A DNA stretch of 8,230 bases from Anaerolineales bacterium UBA1136 (GTDB taxonomy: Bacteria > Chloroflexota > Anaerolineae > Anaerolineales > UBA11657). The stretch lies in assembly GCA_002311455.1 (NCBI GenBank), contig DCAJ01000073.1:26917-35146 (forward strand), written 5' to 3'. Below the pieces are notes generated by a model, which was not told where the DNA came from, did no database searches, and was given only the letters and a program-made list of their open reading frames with translations. The position numbers and the translations under genes were made by a program. Position 1 is the first letter of the stretch; each line of letters opens with the position of its first letter. Below are positions 5,712 to 8,230 of the stretch, in pieces.

Positions 5712-8189
5712 ATGAAGATGCACTATTATGGTTGGGCATATGCTATATTGCTAATGTCCACTGTTTCTTGCTCTCAGACAGCAAGTGTTGAGACAGATTC
5801 TTCGGAAGCTTCAATCACACCGGTTGTGCAGACCACAGTAACCTCCACTGATATGAGTATTTCTCAACGACGAATCATAGCCACCCAGAATACCTCAAAT
5901 GCTGACATTCATACTTCAATACCATCAGCAACTCTTACCCCAGTACATATAGTCCAGAACAGTATTGATACGGGACAACTTGCGTTACGTAACAGTAACT
6001 GGCAAGTAGCAATCGACGCATATCTTGTAGCGCTTGAAAAAACAGAAGAGGAAGATGATATCCACGCAGATGCACACATTGGTCTTGCTCATAGTTACCT
6101 TAGAAGCAACGCTATGTGGAGCGCCTTAGAAACCTTAGAAGGCCTTGTAGAAAATCATCCAACTGCACACAATGTATCAGATGCGATCTTTCTATTAGGG
6201 TTAACCAACCATCAACTAGACAACCATACCACTGCTATAAAATACTTCAATCAATACTTACAACGGTACCCAAGTATCATTGACTCTTACGTCTTGGAGA
6301 TCATTGGTGATGCATATCGTGCCCTAGCAGACTATAACACCTCTGCAGACTATTACCAGTCCGCAATCATAGAGCCAAGAGGCACAAATATAAATTTCCT
6401 GCTACTAGACAAAGCTGAAGTATTACAAGCAGCCGGTAAAATTCCCGAAGCAATATCACTTTTTGATCTTGTTGAAACTAACACAAAATATGATAACACC
6501 AGAGCCCGTATGGATTACGAAAGAGCCCAGGCTATGATAGCAGTAAATCAAACCAACGATGCTGTCAATTACTACACCCACGCAGTCAACACATATCCTG
6601 AATCATACTATTCCTACCTATCACTAGTAGAATTACTTAGTTATGGAGTTCTAGTAAACGATCATCAACGTGGCCTCATAGATTATCATGCCCAACAGTA
6701 CACCCCAGCGATACTTGCCTTTAAACGACATCTCTCAAAAACCACTGATCATGATGCACAAGCGCACTACTATACAGGTATATCCTATCGAAATCACGAC
6801 AACATTAATGCAGCAAAACTACACTTTCAAGAAATTATAAACACGCATCCGAGCGACCCTTTATGGGGAGAGGCGTGGATTGAGCTCGCCTATACGCAAT
6901 GGGGGTGGGAAGATGACTACTCAGGTGCTATATCCAAGCTAAAAAACATGGTATCTGCCTATCCTCAGCACACCATGTCCCCGGAGATTATGTTTTATGC
7001 AGCACGGATAGCAGAACGAGGCAAGTACTTAGATACTGCATCCAGTCTGTGGGGTCAGGTAGCTGATGAATATCCAACATCTAGTCTAGCTCCTAGAGCT
7101 GCTTTCCTTGCGGCTATCACCTTTTACAGACAGGACAAACTTGAGGAAGCTGAAAGACGTTTTAGTCAAGCAATCAGCGTTAATCAAACAGATGTTAGCC
7201 AGCTATCGGCTTCACTACTATGGTTAGGTAAAGTGCACTCATTAAATGGCAATAATGAACTAGCAAATAGTACATGGGAAAAAGCAATAAAAACAGATGT
7301 ATCTGGATACTATGGAATTAGAGCAAAACAACTTATCCATGGGTATAAACCTTTTAATCCAGAACCCAATGTGAACTTCACGTTGGTATCTAACTCAGAA
7401 TCCCAGAGTAAAGCTGAAGATTGGATAGCAAAACGCCTAGGTGTTCAAGGCAAGAAGATCGGTAATTTGTCAAAGCAATTGATATCAGACGGACACTGGA
7501 TTAGAGGTAGCACACTTTGGCGACTCGGGCTATTTGAGGATGCTCGCGAGGAACTAGATAATTTGCGCAGTGATTATGAAAGTGATGCTCTGGCCTCATA
7601 TCAATTATCTCTAGCTTATAGGAAGTTAGGTTATTACTATGGTGCCATATGGGCAGCACGTCACTGCATGGATTCACTGGGACTCTACAACAACTTAGAA
7701 GCACCGGAGTTTCTTGTACACCTACGATACGGTCCATATTATCTGGACTTGATACATCCAATGTCCAAACAATATGGACTGGACCCACTTCTTGTTTCAT
7801 CTCTGATCCGACAGGAAAGCTTATTCCAAGGTGAAGTAACTTCCTCAGCTTATGCACAAGGATTAATGCAAATCATCCCCCCTACTGGCGAATATATTGC
7901 CCGTCAACTACACTGGTCCAATTACCAGACTAAAGACCTATATCGTCCACATATCAATGTTGCCTTTGGAGTTTTCTATCTTGATGAACAACTAGGAATT
8001 TTCAATGACAACAAGTATGCTGCTTTAGCTGCATATAACGCTGGTCCCGGTAACACTTCAATTTGGAACAAACTCGCAAACAATGATTACGACCTACTTG
8101 TAGAGATAATAAGACTCGATGAACCTCAGGAATATGTACGCCGTATTGTGGAACACTATGCAGTCTACCATCACTTATATGCGGACTAG
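5712..8189 (+). CDS. TPR-containing Slt-type lytic transglycosylase, probable lipoprotein
   Basis: Cell-wall enzyme that cleaves the MurNAc-GlcNAc bond of peptidoglycan and forms 1,6-anhydroMurNAc ends (GH23, Slt70-like). From an ATG at 5712 it has 825 residues. A short K/H n-region and hydrophobic stretch (YYGWAYAILLMSTVS) end at Cys20, a lipobox-like site, though T-V-S-C is a weak match. Then follow a Ser/Thr-rich linker (about 21-80), a long array of TPR-like helical pairs (about 85-530; recurrent patterns such as A-x-x-x-F/Y and YP at repeat ends) and a helical linker. The SLT domain is at about 682-823, with catalytic Glu702 in LIRQES, YAQGLMQIIP (714-723), AYNAGPGN (774-781) and EYVRRI (807-812). 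Upstream ATGs at 5676 and 5682 would lengthen the signal region by up to 12 residues; no start has a Shine-Dalgarno. It probably sits outside the cytoplasmic membrane, with the TPR part guiding substrate or partner binding. It is divergent from the sugar operon. Confidence 0.88.
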   Translation: MKMHYYGWAYAILLMSTVSCSQTASVETDSSEASITPVVQTTVTSTDMSISQRRIIATQNTSNADIHTSIPSATLTPVHIVQNSIDTGQLALRNSNWQVAIDAYLVALEKTEEEDDIHADAHIGLAHSYLRSNAMWSALETLEGLVENHPTAHNVSDAIFLLGLTNHQLDNHTTAIKYFNQYLQRYPSIIDSYVLEIIGDAYRALADYNTSADYYQSAIIEPRGTNINFLLLDKAEVLQAAGKIPEAISLFDLVETNTKYDNTRARMDYERAQAMIAVNQTNDAVNYYTHAVNTYPESYYSYLSLVELLSYGVLVNDHQRGLIDYHAQQYTPAILAFKRHLSKTTDHDAQAHYYTGISYRNHDNINAAKLHFQEIINTHPSDPLWGEAWIELAYTQWGWEDDYSGAISKLKNMVSAYPQHTMSPEIMFYAARIAERGKYLDTASSLWGQVADEYPTSSLAPRAAFLAAITFYRQDKLEEAERRFSQAISVNQTDVSQLSASLLWLGKVHSLNGNNELANSTWEKAIKTDVSGYYGIRAKQLIHGYKPFNPEPNVNFTLVSNSESQSKAEDWIAKRLGVQGKKIGNLSKQLISDGHWIRGSTLWRLGLFEDAREELDNLRSDYESDALASYQLSLAYRKLGYYYGAIWAARHCMDSLGLYNNLEAPEFLVHLRYGPYYLDLIHPMSKQYGLDPLLVSSLIRQESLFQGEVTSSAYAQGLMQIIPPTGEYIARQLHWSNYQTKDLYRPHINVAFGVFYLDEQLGIFNDNKYAALAAYNAGPGNTSIWNKLANNDYDLLVEIIRLDEPQEYVRRIVEHYAVYHHLYAD

Positions 8190-8230
8190 TTAGTCAATCC
8201 ACCTACAACCCTTCTAATAACAATATACCA

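Noticed and set aside
5612..5791. Plus-strand open frame of 59 codons beginning ATGAAAAACGCT, covering the hairpin and running into the transglycosylase gene
   Set aside because: No ribosome-binding site, no recognisable protein features, and it overlaps the transglycosylase N-terminus in another frame. The hairpin and promoter explain the region better.
8190..8230. Terminator or further gene after the transglycosylase
   Set aside because: Only 41 bases remain. I see no hairpin with a T-run and no start with coding character.

Overview
The window holds seven closely packed minus-strand genes, read right to left from about 5650 to beyond position 1, and one plus-strand gene (5712-8189) diverging from them across a short intergenic region. 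Base composition is AT-leaning (low-to-mid 40s % GC by eye). I saw no RNA gene, IS element, CRISPR array or attachment site. The host is best guessed as a Chloroflexota bacterium (SAR202/Dehalococcoidia-like). This rests on the style of the truncated PfkB kinase N-terminus and of the TPR-plus-SLT lipoprotein, so it is an inference without any search.

Minus-strand operon, in order of transcription. A near-consensus sigma-70 promoter (TTGACA, 17 bp, TATGAT; 5688-5660) is followed by a leader with a GC-rich hairpin and T-run (5640-5615) that looks like an attenuator. Then come glucose-1-phosphate cytidylyltransferase (rfbF/ddhA type, 5589-4804), CDP-glucose 4,6-dehydratase (rfbG/ddhB type, 4802-3813), an SDR sugar epimerase/reductase that looks damaged (3816-2936), the iron-sulfur C-3 dehydrase RfbH/DdhC (2939-1614), two tandem paralogous GT2 glycosyltransferases (1617-919 and 908-195), and the start of a PfkB-family kinase (188 to past the left edge). 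Three junctions are 4-base stop/start overlaps (GTGA, ATGA, TTGA) and the other three have gaps of 1, 10 and 6 bases, so translation is probably coupled throughout.

Together RfbF, RfbG and RfbH make the CDP-4-keto-3,6-dideoxyhexose precursor of sugars such as paratose, abequose, ascarylose or tyvelose: Glc-1-P to CDP-glucose, to CDP-4-keto-6-deoxyglucose, then C-3 deoxygenation. The GT2 enzymes would use an activated sugar for a surface glycan or a polyprenyl-phosphate carrier. The reductase partner of RfbH (E3, RfbI/DdhD) is not in the window. The only candidate for the final C-4 reduction is the SDR gene, which has a frameshift near its 3' end and lacks the segment that normally carries the catalytic Ser/Thr.

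Plus strand. 5712-8189 encodes a secreted, probably lipid-anchored protein with a Ser/Thr-rich linker, a long TPR-like helical region and a C-terminal Slt-type lytic transglycosylase domain with its catalytic Glu. It is a cell-wall enzyme with no obvious pathway link to the sugar operon beyond its location.
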